Positions 34,762-42,673 of a stretch of 64,000 bases of DNA are shown here, one piece after another (positions within the stretch are counted from its first letter, which is position 1; each line of letters opens with the position of its first letter). The DNA is taken from NCBI RefSeq assembly GCF_010548305.1, contig NZ_JAAGLV010000006.1:186001-250000 (forward strand), in the 5' to 3' direction. Under the pieces are notes generated by a model that did not search any database, was not told the origin of the DNA, and worked only from the letters and a program-made list of their open reading frames with translations. The DNA comes from Streptomyces sp. SID13031 (GTDB lineage: Bacteria; Actinomycetota; Actinomycetes; Propionibacteriales; Kribbellaceae). A program made the translations under genes and the position numbers.

Positions 34762-35631
34762 CTACACCGACGTGCTGATCAGTTCGTCGGCGACCCATTG
34801 GGCGACGCCGACGGGATAGGGCGCCGGCAGGCCGAGGATGACATGCCGGAAGCCGGCGCCGGTCGCTTTGGCGATCGCATCGCGAGTGATCGCAGGGTCT
34901 TCGTACGAGACCGGCAGGTGGATCGACCGGGTGATCGAGGCGGGATCCCGGCCGATCTCACCGCAGTACCGGTCCAGCAGCGCGCTGCCGCTGACGGCAT
35001 CATCCAGATCCTCGCCCGGGTGGTTCCAGAGGTCGGCATGCTCGGCGACCACTCGCAGCGTGGAAGTCGCACGTCCACCGATCAGGATCGGGAGCCGCGA
35101 CCCCTGCACGGGCTTCGGATTGCAGAACGCCCCCACGAGGTCGACGTGGGCGCCATGGAAATCGAACGGCTCGGCCTCGGTCCACAGGCGCCGAATGACC
35201 GTGCACGCTTCACCCAGGCTCTCGACCGCCTGGGTCGCGTCGAGGTACGGCAGACCGTGCGCGTCGTACTCACCCCGGGCCATCGGAACGCTGGGCCGGG
35301 AGCCGGCGCCGATCCCGAAGTCGAGCCGTCCACCGGAGACGATGTCGACGGTCGCGGCGATCTTGGCCAGCATCGCCGGCGGCCGGAAGCGGTTGCTCGT
35401 CACGAGCAGACCGAGGCGGAGCCGCCGGGTCTGCGCGGCGAGTGCCGAGAGCAGCGTCCAGCCCTCGAAGATCGGCCCGTCCGGAGCACCGCCGATCGGC
35501 ATCAGGTGATCGAACAGCCACGCATGCTCGATCTCGGGGATCTCGTCGGCTTCGCGCCAGACCCGCAGTACGTCGCCGTACTCCACTTGTTGTGGCGCGG
35601 TCATGATTCCGAAACTGGTTGATTGCGACAT
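34762..35631 (-). CDS. LLM-class (F420-dependent type) oxidoreductase
   Basis: This 289-residue TIM-barrel protein belongs to the luciferase-like monooxygenase family. Landmarks are AWLFDHLMPIGG, RLRLGLLVTSNRFRPPAMLA and TVDIVSGGRLDFGIGAGSRP. In actinobacteria this subgroup usually uses F420. It starts 9 bp after the aldo/keto reductase stop and is probably its operon partner, under the TetR operators upstream. Substrate unknown. Confidence 0.9.
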   Translation of the reverse strand: MSQSTSFGIMTAPQQVEYGDVLRVWREADEIPEIEHAWLFDHLMPIGGAPDGPIFEGWTLLSALAAQTRRLRLGLLVTSNRFRPPAMLAKIAATVDIVSGGRLDFGIGAGSRPSVPMARGEYDAHGLPYLDATQAVESLGEACTVIRRLWTEAEPFDFHGAHVDLVGAFCNPKPVQGSRLPILIGGRATSTLRVVAEHADLWNHPGEDLDDAVSGSALLDRYCGEIGRDPASITRSIHLPVSYEDPAITRDAIAKATGAGFRHVILGLPAPYPVGVAQWVADELISTSV

Positions 35632-35640
35632 AACGTCCTT

Positions 35641-36660
35641 TCAGCGCCGGCGCAGGGCCGGGTCGAGCAGCGAGGGCGGAGCGTCGAACTTCTCCTGCGG
35701 CGCAAGATCAGTGCCGGGGGCAACGATCTCGTCGATCGCGTCGAGCAGGTCGGCGGAGAGCACGGTGTCGGCGGCGGCGAGCTGTGAGTGCAGGTGCTCC
35801 AGCGTGCGCGGGCCGATGATCGCGCTGGTCATGGCGGGATGAGCGGTCACGAACCCGAGCGCGAGCTGGATCAGCGTCAGGCCGGCCTCGTCGGCGACCT
35901 TCGCCAACCGCTCCACCGCGTCGAGCCGGGCGCGATTGGACGGGATAGTGAGATCGAAGCGTTCAGGTACGACCACCGAACGGCTGGTGGTGATCTCACG
36001 GCCCTCGCGGACCGCACCCGACAGCCACCCCGAGGCCAGCGGACTCCACGCCAGTACGCCGAGCCCGTACTGCTCGGTCACGGGCAGAACATGCGTCTCG
36101 ATCCCCCGCTGCAGGATCGAGTAGCTGGGCTGCTCGGTCACGTAGCGGCTCAAGCGGTTCTCCCGGGCAGCCCACTCGGCCTGCACGATCCGGTACGCCG
36201 GGAACGTCGAGCTGCCGAAGTACCGGATCTTCCCCGCGCGTTGCAGGTCCGTGAGCGCCGACAGAGTCTCCTCGTCGCTGGTCGTCGGGTCCCAGCGGTG
36301 AATCTGGTAGAGATCGACGTGGTCGACGCCGAGCCGACGCAGACTGTTGTCGAGCTCGGTGACCAGCCAGCGGCGCGAGCTGCCGCGATGGTTGCGTTCT
36401 TCACCCATCGGCATGGTCGCCTTCGTGGCCAGTACGAGGTCGTCGCGGCGGCCGGCGATGGCCTTGCCGACCATCTCCTCGGACTCGCCCTGGCCGTACA
36501 TGTCGGCCGTGTCGATCAGGTTGATCCCGGCATCGAGGGCGGCGTCGACGATGGCCGTGGCCTCGTCCTGAGTGGTGCGGCCGATCTGGCCGAAGTTCAT
36601 CGCGCCGAGCGCGAGGGTGCTGACCTGTACGCCGGTACGGCCCAAAGTGCGGTACTGCAT
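35641..36660 (-). CDS. Aldo/keto reductase
   Basis: This 339-residue enzyme is a NADPH-dependent aldo/keto reductase. The tetrad is visible: Asp and Tyr in DTADMYGQGESE, Lys in LATKATMPMG, and His in LYQIHRWDP. It is the first gene of a two-gene unit with the LLM enzyme, transcribed away from the TetR gene. The 137-bp intergenic region carries two operator palindromes, so the reductase is probably repressed by that TetR protein. Confidence 0.93.
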   Translation of the reverse strand: MQYRTLGRTGVQVSTLALGAMNFGQIGRTTQDEATAIVDAALDAGINLIDTADMYGQGESEEMVGKAIAGRRDDLVLATKATMPMGEERNHRGSSRRWLVTELDNSLRRLGVDHVDLYQIHRWDPTTSDEETLSALTDLQRAGKIRYFGSSTFPAYRIVQAEWAARENRLSRYVTEQPSYSILQRGIETHVLPVTEQYGLGVLAWSPLASGWLSGAVREGREITTSRSVVVPERFDLTIPSNRARLDAVERLAKVADEAGLTLIQLALGFVTAHPAMTSAIIGPRTLEHLHSQLAAADTVLSADLLDAIDEIVAPGTDLAPQEKFDAPPSLLDPALRRR

Positions 36661-36722
36661 GACTATTCCTCCTGGAGTGGTGGCTGGTTCTGGCTCGTCC
36701 GGTCTGGCATCATCTACAGAAG

Positions 36723-36765
36723 CGGAACGAGGTTCCGATAACCAACATACGGAACGTTGTTCCGT
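36723..36765. promoter_or_regulatory. Two TetR-type operators, CGGAAC-N3-GTTCCG
   Basis: CGGAACGAGGTTCCG (36723-36737) and ACGGAACGTTGTTCCGT (36749-36765) are perfect palindromes with the same half-site, centres 27 bp apart. They lie between the divergent aldo/keto reductase and TetR genes, the usual place for an autoregulated TetR repressor. Confidence 0.8.
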
Positions 36766-36797
36766 TTGCCAAGCCCGATGACGGAGGTAGTTGCGCG

Positions 36798-37391
36798 GTG
36801 GCGGACATCGAGAGCGGATCAGGGGCGCCGACCGCTCTGCGGAAACGGGCTGACGCGCGGCGCAACGAGAAGTCGTTGCTCGACGCGGCGGCCGCGGCTT
36901 TCGTCACCTCCGGCGTCGAGGTGCCGGTGCGCGACATCGCCGCCAAGGCCGGGGTCGGCGTCGGCACGATCTATCGTCACTTCCCGACCCGGGCCGATCT
37001 GATCGTCGCCGTCTACCAGCACCAGGTCGAGGCGTGCGCGGAGGCGGGGCCGGAGTTGCTGGCCGGCTCCAGTACTCCGCACGCGGCACTAGCGAGCTGG
37101 ATCGACCTCTTCGTCGACTTCCTGGTCACCAAGCACGGCCTCGCGAAGGCGATGCAGTCCGACGATCCGGCCTACCAGTCGCTGCACGGCAGCTTCCTCG
37201 ATCGGCTCCTCCCGGTCTGCGCCCAACTGCTGGACGCGGCCGCGGCGGCCGGCGAGATCCGCTCCGGCCAGGATGCCTTCGAACTGATGTTTGCCGTCGG
37301 CAACCTCTGCAGCGGCGCCGACTACGGCGACTCCCGTTACGACGCCCGCCGCATGGTCGCACTCCTCATCGCAGGCTTGGGCATCCACTAG
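36798..37391 (+). CDS. TetR-family regulator
   Basis: This 197-residue protein has the TetR helix-turn-helix at residues about 20-65 (VPVRDIAAKAGVGVGTIYRH, FPTRADLIVAVY). The C-terminal ligand domain is of the type that follows in SdpR/YcdC-like regulators of oxidoreductases. It is divergent from the aldo/keto reductase/LLM unit and very probably controls it and itself through the two palindromes upstream. GTG 36798 is the start. Confidence 0.92.
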   Translation: MADIESGSGAPTALRKRADARRNEKSLLDAAAAAFVTSGVEVPVRDIAAKAGVGVGTIYRHFPTRADLIVAVYQHQVEACAEAGPELLAGSSTPHAALASWIDLFVDFLVTKHGLAKAMQSDDPAYQSLHGSFLDRLLPVCAQLLDAAAAAGEIRSGQDAFELMFAVGNLCSGADYGDSRYDARRMVALLIAGLGIH

Positions 37392-37463
37392 CCAGATCCC
37401 CAAGCCGCCCAGCGGGGTCAGCCTCCGGGGTGGCTCGCTGGATCACCGGCGAACCTGCGGGGG

Positions 37464-38318
37464 TCAGCCTGTGAGCCATTGGAGCATGGTTCGGAAGGCT
37501 GGTGGCGGTGGGATGTGGCCTCCGTCGTACGGGGTCAGCTCGGCATGTGGGAGGTCGGCGGCGAGCAGTTCGGCGCACTTACGGGCGCGGACGTCGGCGG
37601 AGCCGAAGCGGATGCTGGTAGGGACCCGGACGTCGGCCAGGTCGAAGCCCCAGTCGGCGGCGATGGCGACCAGGTCGTCGGCCCAGCCGTCGTGGCTGGT
37701 GACGAAGGTCGCGGTGAGGCGAGCCATCGCGTCCGGATCGTCTCGGGCGGGTGGCGCCGGCGGGCCAGAACTGTGCGGGTCCGGCGGAAGCTCGGGGGCG
37801 CCCGCTTCGATCCCCGCCATGATGCTCCGGGCAGTCTCCTCGAGGGACGGCCGGATGCGCTCCTCACCGCGGGCGGCCAGCCAGGACGTGCGATCGCGCC
37901 GTGGATCCGCTTCGTCGTCGCTCGGCTCGGGGCCGTCGACCAACGGAGGTGCGGTGCTTCCGATGAGTGCACAGCGGGTGACGCGGGATGGCATGAGCGC
38001 CGCGCAAGCTAGCGCGTGCGGGCCTCCGCCTGATCCACCGCCGACCGCGAATTGATCCCAGCCGAGTACGTCCGCCAGCGCGGTCATGTCTTCCACCACG
38101 TCCGCCACGGTCCGGCCCGGCTGACGAGTGGATCCGCCGTACCCCGGCCGACTGGACACGACCATCCGTACGCCGGACTCCTCGACGGCCCGGAGCGCGC
38201 CGGGCCGCTGCCATCGGGTGCTCGGCGTTCCGACGTGATAGATCACCGGCGGCCCAGCCGGGTCGCCGTACACGCTGTACTCGAGCACCCGTCCGGCGAC
38301 CGTCAATCGTTGGTCCAC
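37464..38318 (-). CDS. Alpha/beta hydrolase
   Basis: This 284-residue protein is an alpha/beta hydrolase. The Ser elbow reads GGGSGGGPHALACA, the oxyanion region is YHVGTPSTRWQRPG, and the catalytic His is in YDGGHIPPPPAF. GTG 38318 is chosen because family similarity (VDQRLTVAGRVLEYSVYG) begins there; the frame stays open for 136 further codons upstream, but these are low-complexity Pro/Ala/Arg sequence from a repetitive non-coding stretch. Substrate unknown. No obvious operon partner. Confidence 0.85.
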   Translation of the reverse strand: MDQRLTVAGRVLEYSVYGDPAGPPVIYHVGTPSTRWQRPGALRAVEESGVRMVVSSRPGYGGSTRQPGRTVADVVEDMTALADVLGWDQFAVGGGSGGGPHALACAALMPSRVTRCALIGSTAPPLVDGPEPSDDEADPRRDRTSWLAARGEERIRPSLEETARSIMAGIEAGAPELPPDPHSSGPPAPPARDDPDAMARLTATFVTSHDGWADDLVAIAADWGFDLADVRVPTSIRFGSADVRARKCAELLAADLPHAELTPYDGGHIPPPPAFRTMLQWLTG

Positions 38319-38798
38319 GATGCGCAGATTAGCCGGGTTCAGGGGGCATGATGGCGGTCCGGGCGGGCTCACGTCAGCCTGCTGGGAACGGGTCGGCGAG
38401 AGACAGATCGCCGTACTGCGGTGTCGTGGCTCGGCAGCAGGTAGCAGGCGGCCAGGAGGTGGCGTCTGGCGCACAACAGGTGGCGTTGCGCCGGCAGGTG
38501 ATGGCGCTGACGGTGGGCGGCGAGGAGATGTCGCCGGGCGCACGACAAGTGGCGCTGGGTTGGGAGCCGGCGCCGATGACGGGCGGTGCGTAGACGATGC
38601 CTGGCACACGACAGTTGCTCCTCGCTGAAAGCCCGGCAGCACCGGCAGTACCGGGCACGCATCAGACGCCGCTGGGTGAAGTACCGGCAGTGCCGGGCTC
38701 GCGTTGGACGCCGGCCGGCGTAGCACCCGTCGTGCCGGGCGTAGGAGAGGTGCCGTGCGGCTGAGAGCCTGCAGTGCCAGGCAGGCGGGAGGGTTTGG
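38319..38798. repeat. Non-coding gap with degenerate tandem repeat
   Basis: No gene is supported in these 480 bp. Two units of about 69 bp start at 38455 and 38524 (both GGAG[GA]TG[GT]CG[TC]C[TG]GGCGCAC...GTGGCG). Shorter related fragments (CGGCAGTACCGG, CGGCAGTGCCGG) continue to about 38780. On the minus strand the array would encode a His/Arg/Cys-rich repeat (QRHLSCARRHLLAA, QRHLLCARRHLLAA), which I consider a by-product of the DNA repeat. Confidence 0.6.
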
Positions 38799-40541
38799 TC
38801 AGTCATAGCTTGCTTCTGTCCACCATTGGTTGTTGCGTACTGCGAAGAGCCAGGCGCGGCCGTCGGCGCCTACCAACTGGAAGCGGGCCAGGCGGTTCTC
38901 GCTGTCGGCGTCCCACCAGCGTTCGTCCACCGGCCAGGGGCCGGCCCAGGCGGTGACCGGATGGAGTTTGTTGCTGTCAGCAACTTGTGTGGATGGTTCG
39001 AAGCGGAAGGCGGCCGGGGCGCCGGACAGCACGCCGCGGGCGCTCACCGAGACTTGCCGGCCGTCTGCTGAGAGCACCTGCGCCGGCTTTGGCGTCGGGT
39101 AGATGGAGCTGGGCGCCGGTGTCGGCCAGCGGCTTCCCGTCCCGGCGATTGCACCTGGCCAGGGAACGTCCGGTGGGTTGGCGGGCACCGGACGATCGCC
39201 CCACGGGACCAGGGTCTGCCGCTCCAGGAAACCCCGGCCGCCACCGACCACCACCGAGACGACCCCGCCGTGGCCAAGCATGCTCTGCACCCGGGACAGT
39301 GCTCGGTGGATCCGCTCGTCGGGGCCGCCTCCCCAGAGGCCGTCGACGTGGGCACCGACCGGATCGACCTGCTCGGGGATCAGCCGGATCCGCACCACGG
39401 GTGACGTCAGCTCGCTGGTCGCCGTACCGCTGCCCTGTAGTTGCCAGCGGACCCGGTCGACGAGGTCGGCGGGGCTGAACCAGCGGGGATGCAACCACTC
39501 CCGCTCGTGCACCCGGCCGGACTCGGTACCGACCTCGACTCGCAGGGTGGTGCAGACCAGGCCGAGCTTGGTCAGCTTCTCGATGAGCTCGTCGGCGACG
39601 GCCCGTACTGCGAACGCCACCTGGTCCACGCGATCCACCGGGGGCTCGAACTCGAGCTTGCGGGCCAGCTCGAGTGGGACCTTCCGGGCAACCACCGGCC
39701 GCTCGTCGTCACCACGGGCCAGCCGGTGCGCGAACGCGCCGTCCGGGCCGAACCTGGTCAGCACCTCGGTCGCCGGCAACTGCGCGAAGGCGCCGAGCGA
39801 ACGGAGCCCGAGCCGCCGGAGCAGGTCGGTGAGGGTGGGTCGCTCGAGTGTGTCGACCGTGAGCGGCGCGAGGAACTCTGCCGACCCGCCACTCGGGATC
39901 ACCAGCACGCGCGTCCGCGCCGAACTCGCCCGCGCCGCCTGCTCCGCGGCGAACGGTCCGTCGGCGATCCCGACCCGCCCGCCCGGTACGTCGAACGTCT
40001 CGAGCCGGTCGAGCAGCTTCTCCGCGGCGGCGGACTCGCTCCCGTAGAACCGGCTCGGGCCACGGGCCTTCAGCGCGCACATCCCCGGGCGGATCACCTG
40101 GATGCCGGGGGTGAGCGCCTCCAGACAGCTGATCACCGGATCGAAGGCGCGGGCGTCGATCACCGGGTCGTACTTCAGCACCACCAGCTCCGGGCATCGC
40201 GACTGCGCATCCCGCGCACGCAACCCACGCCGCACCCCCTCGGCCCGGGCAGCCGCCGAACTGGCCAGCACCCGCCCCTTCGCCAGCACCGCGACCGGCG
40301 CCTCCGGCGAACACCCAGCAGCACCAGCAGCCGCCGTCACCGGCCAATCCGGAACCCACACCACCATCACCCGACTCGCCATCCCCCGACCGCCACCAGC
40401 CTTCCCCCGAGCCGGCGCAAGCACCCCAGGACGAGGCGAGGCAAAGGGCTCAGGGAGAGCCGAAGCGGGCTCTGTGTGGGGTGTCGTGGGCTGCTCTGGG
40501 TGGAGTGGGGTGATTGATGCTGGGGTGCGGAGAGTGCTCAT
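38799..40541 (-). CDS. imuB: ImuB, catalytically inactive Y-family polymerase of the mutasome
   Basis: This 580-residue protein is the hub that joins DnaE2, ImuA' and the beta clamp. It keeps the Y-family fold (MASRVMVVWVPDWPV at the palm start, FYGSESAAAEKLLDRLE, LPATEVLTRFG) but lacks the catalytic acidic residues, as VPDWPV and MCALKARG replace the active-site motifs. The C-terminal 60 residues (WWDADSENRLARFQL, FAVRNNQWWTEASYD) match the DUF6504 region that ends actinobacterial ImuB. ATG 40541 is chosen for its GAGGAG site and TGATG coupling to the small upstream gene; the core could also start at ATG 40382, which would drop 53 low-complexity residues. Confidence 0.93.
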   Translation of the reverse strand: MSTLRTPASITPLHPEQPTTPHTEPASALPEPFASPRPGVLAPARGKAGGGRGMASRVMVVWVPDWPVTAAAGAAGCSPEAPVAVLAKGRVLASSAAARAEGVRRGLRARDAQSRCPELVVLKYDPVIDARAFDPVISCLEALTPGIQVIRPGMCALKARGPSRFYGSESAAAEKLLDRLETFDVPGGRVGIADGPFAAEQAARASSARTRVLVIPSGGSAEFLAPLTVDTLERPTLTDLLRRLGLRSLGAFAQLPATEVLTRFGPDGAFAHRLARGDDERPVVARKVPLELARKLEFEPPVDRVDQVAFAVRAVADELIEKLTKLGLVCTTLRVEVGTESGRVHEREWLHPRWFSPADLVDRVRWQLQGSGTATSELTSPVVRIRLIPEQVDPVGAHVDGLWGGGPDERIHRALSRVQSMLGHGGVVSVVVGGGRGFLERQTLVPWGDRPVPANPPDVPWPGAIAGTGSRWPTPAPSSIYPTPKPAQVLSADGRQVSVSARGVLSGAPAAFRFEPSTQVADSNKLHPVTAWAGPWPVDERWWDADSENRLARFQLVGADGRAWLFAVRNNQWWTEASYD

Positions 40542-40759
40542 CAGCCGATGACTCCTCGGTGCGCGACGTCTTCGAGTAAGCGCACCAGCTCGGCCGAGCA
40601 GCTTCCCGCAGTTGGGGCGAGCAGTTCGGGGGTAGACAAAGCGAGCTCTACACGAGGCATTGCGAGTGGTGCTGGGTGGGATGGAGGCGGCTCCGGGTGG
40701 GGTGAGGCTGGCTTCGGGTGGGGTGACGGGGTTTGGTGGGGGGAGGTTGGGGTGGGCAT
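40541..40759 (-). CDS. 72-residue protein coupled between imuA' and imuB
   Basis: The ATG at 40759 overlaps the imuA' stop in TGATG, and the stop at 40543-40541 overlaps the imuB ATG, again in TGATG. Both junctions are the standard signature of translational coupling, so the frame is almost certainly translated. The first half is a Pro/His/Ser-rich repeat (TPSPHPKPASPHPEPPPSHP). The second half looks folded and ends MPRVELALSTPELLAP...SAELVRLLEDVAHRGVIG. I recognise no family. An SOS-induced partner of the mutasome, or merely a translation bridge that keeps imuB expression tied to imuA', are the two readings. Confidence 0.7.
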   Translation of the reverse strand: MPTPTSPHQTPSPHPKPASPHPEPPPSHPAPLAMPRVELALSTPELLAPTAGSCSAELVRLLEDVAHRGVIG

Positions 40760-41577
40760 CAGCCGGTTGCTTCCCAGTGGGTGAGGGAGGGGGCGGTGGG
40801 GTGGGCTGGGCGGATGGTGCCGTCGGGGGCTGGGAGCCAGAGGTGGTGTTGTTGGGGGCGGACGGCGGCGCCTCGGCCGGTGACGGCGACGGTTGCCTGG
40901 CGGGTGGTCAGGAGGCCTTCGCCTGCGCCGAGGCCGGTCCAGGTGCTGGATTGCACCTCCAGGCGGGCTTCGCTGCCTGGCCAGGAGCCGACTGCGATCA
41001 GCATCGCGCCGCGGGTGCGCAGGCGGGCCGACAGGCGGGAGGCCTCCCCCGGCGTCACCTCTCCCGGTGGCCGGACCACCACGACCGTCAGGGCGTCGAC
41101 GAGTGCTGCGACGACGCTCAGCCAGTCGCGCTCCGGGTCGGGCACCAGCACCAGCCGGTCGAGGTCGACGCCGAGACTGCGCGCCGCCTCCGCCCCGAAC
41201 GACGGCATCCCGACCACTCCGCACCAGGCACCCTCGGCGGACGGTCCGGCCATCATCGCCATCACCAGTGACGTCGACCCGCGCACCGAGTACACCGAGC
41301 CACCTCGCAGTACGGCTCCGGACAGAAGGCCGGAGATGGCCGGCAGAGTGGGCAGCTCCCGGTCGACGGTGGCCGTGTCCAGCGCTTGCTGGACCCGCGT
41401 CTCGGTCGTCCGCGGCGCCAGCACGGTCGGCATCACCGTCTCGTCCGTCGCCTGCCGGAGCCGGGCGGCCTTCTGCTCCTGGGCGCGGGCTAGTAGCGTT
41501 CGCGCCTGATCGAGCGCGGTCACCCGGCTCCGCTCAGCCGGACGCGCAGGCAGCTCAGTCGCAGAAGTCCCCGTCAC
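40759..41577 (-). CDS. imuA': ImuA' (RecA-like mutasome accessory protein)
   Basis: The product is about 272 residues long. It is a RecA/SulA-like protein with SGLLSGAVLRGGSVYSVRGS in place of a Walker A region and LVLVPDPERDWLSVVAALVD downstream, matching the ImuA' (Rv3395c) type. Together with ImuB and DnaE2 it allows damage-induced mutagenesis. The frame is open to 41622 but the SOS box (41588-41603) lies inside that extension, so the true start is GTG 41577, possibly on a leaderless transcript, or GTG 41523, which has GGAG 6 bases upstream. Its stop overlaps the next start. Confidence 0.88.
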   Translation of the reverse strand: MTGTSATELPARPAERSRVTALDQARTLLARAQEQKAARLRQATDETVMPTVLAPRTTETRVQQALDTATVDRELPTLPAISGLLSGAVLRGGSVYSVRGSTSLVMAMMAGPSAEGAWCGVVGMPSFGAEAARSLGVDLDRLVLVPDPERDWLSVVAALVDALTVVVVRPPGEVTPGEASRLSARLRTRGAMLIAVGSWPGSEARLEVQSSTWTGLGAGEGLLTTRQATVAVTGRGAAVRPQQHHLWLPAPDGTIRPAHPTAPSLTHWEATG

Positions 41578-41587
41578 CCCTCCATGT

Positions 41588-41603
41588 TCGAACACCTGTT
41601 CGA
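41588..41603 (-). promoter_or_regulatory. LexA SOS box of the imuA'-imuB operon
   Basis: TCGAACACCTGTTCGA matches TCGAAC-N4-GTTCGA perfectly. On the minus strand a consensus TTGACA lies just before it, with the SOS box filling the spacer and -10 region. Confidence 0.92.
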
Positions 41604-41720
41604 CTTCTGTCAATCGACCCACCGCGAGCTGTGGACAACCCGTCCGGAACCCGGGCTCCTCCCTGGACTCAGGACCTGCGCGCTGATCACGGTGGCGGAT
41701 CTCCAGTGAAAGGACCGGGT

Positions 41721-42119
41721 GTGGAGGATCTTCTGGCCGAGGTCGAGCAGCATCATCAGGACTTCGCCCGCTGGCTGGGCAGCGCGGCCGAGCCAGGTTT
41801 GCTCGACACGCTCCGGCACGCCCATCGACCCGAGTTCACCCTGGTCGCGATCGACGGCAGCAAGCTCGCGCTGCCGGCCTTGATGGAGGCGCTGGCCGGC
41901 TCGCGGAACGCAGTACCGGGCCTGAAGATCGGGATCGAGGATTTCGAGCTGCTGATCCGGACCGCCGAGGTCACCGTCTGCCGCTTCCTCGAGGTGCACT
42001 CGATCGGCTCGAGCCGGCGCACCACCGCAGTACTGGTCGCCGACCCGTCAGCCCGGCACGGCGCCCGCTGGCTCAGCGTCCAGGAAACAGCGGTGCTCCA
42101 GGAAACAGCCGTGCTCTGA
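41721..42119 (+). CDS. Small hypothetical protein with C-terminal duplication
   Basis: This 132-residue protein starts at GTG 41721, eight bases after AAAGGA. It reads VEDLLAEVEQHHQDFARWLG, then FTLVAIDGSKLALPALMEAL, IEDFELLIRTAEVTVCRFLE and TAVLVADPSARHGARWLSVQ: an alpha/beta protein of the general size of SnoaL/DUF4440 proteins, though no family is certain. The last twelve residues are a tandem duplication (QETAVLQETAVL, an 18-bp repeat differing at one base), probably recent slippage. Confidence 0.7.
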   Translation: MEDLLAEVEQHHQDFARWLGSAAEPGLLDTLRHAHRPEFTLVAIDGSKLALPALMEALAGSRNAVPGLKIGIEDFELLIRTAEVTVCRFLEVHSIGSSRRTTAVLVADPSARHGARWLSVQETAVLQETAVL

Positions 42120-42157
42120 GGCCTCGCCATGTCGGTGGGATCTGAGAAGGTAGAGGC

Positions 42158-42619
42158 ATGCCGAGATCGATTGCCACCAATACCCAGGTCGACACCGACG
42201 CGCTGCTCGAGTTCGTCCGCCCGCGCCATCACATGCTCCTGCTCACCCGCCGCACGGACGGTTCGCCGCAGGCTTCGCCGGTGTCCGGTGGCGTCGACGG
42301 CGAGGGCCGGATCGTCATCTCGTCGTACCCGGAACGGGCCAAGAGCAACAACGTCAAGCGGGACGCGCAGACCAGCGTGCTGGTGCTGTCCGACGACTGG
42401 AACGGCCCGTGGGTGCAGATCGACGGCACCGGCGAGGTGATCGACCTGCCGGACGCGGTGGAGCCTCTGGTCGACTACTACCGCGCGATCTCCGGCGAGC
42501 ATCCCGACTGGGACGAGTACCGCGAGGCGATGCGCAAGCAGGGCAAGTGCCTGATCCGGATCACCCCCGAGCGCTGGGGCCCGGTCGCCACCGGCGGCTT
42601 CCCAGCGCACCTCGCCTGA
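42158..42619 (+). CDS. PPOX-class F420-dependent oxidoreductase
   Basis: This 153-residue protein has a split-barrel flavin/F420-binding fold: FVRPRHHMLLLTRRTDGSPQ, ASPVSGGVDGEGRIVISSYP, then YRAISGEHPDWDEYREAMRK and IRITPERWGPVATGGFP. Members reduce or oxidise unsaturated compounds with F420. ATG 42158 lies downstream of a GAGAAGGTAGAGG site. The reading frame continues beyond its TGA for 17 codons into a Lys/Ala tail (next entry). Confidence 0.9.
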   Translation: MPRSIATNTQVDTDALLEFVRPRHHMLLLTRRTDGSPQASPVSGGVDGEGRIVISSYPERAKSNNVKRDAQTSVLVLSDDWNGPWVQIDGTGEVIDLPDAVEPLVDYYRAISGEHPDWDEYREAMRKQGKCLIRITPERWGPVATGGFPAHLA

Positions 42620-42673
42620 ACCAAGACCAAAGAACCCAAGGCCAAGGCCAAGGCCAAAGCCAAAGCCAGCTAA
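42617..42673 (+). other. In-frame Lys/Ala-rich extension after the stop codon
   Basis: After the TGA at 42617-42619 the same frame reads TKTKEPKAKAKAKAKAS and stops at TAA 42671-42673. It is built on a hexanucleotide repeat (GCCAAG/GCCAAA). Such basic tails are known on HU-like and ribosome-associated proteins, not on this enzyme family. The sequence is compatible with TGA read-through, a nonsense mutation that removed a tail, or chance. It runs to the very end of the convergent GntR gene. Confidence 0.6.

Noticed and set aside
38369-38806. 145-residue Arg/Cys/His-rich frame
   Set aside because: Generated by the tandem repeat; no ribosome site and no conserved fold.
40382-40541. imuB starting at the internal ATG 40382
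   Set aside because: Family similarity starts there, but the upstream ATG 40541 has a better ribosome site and a TGATG coupling; kept as an alternative only.
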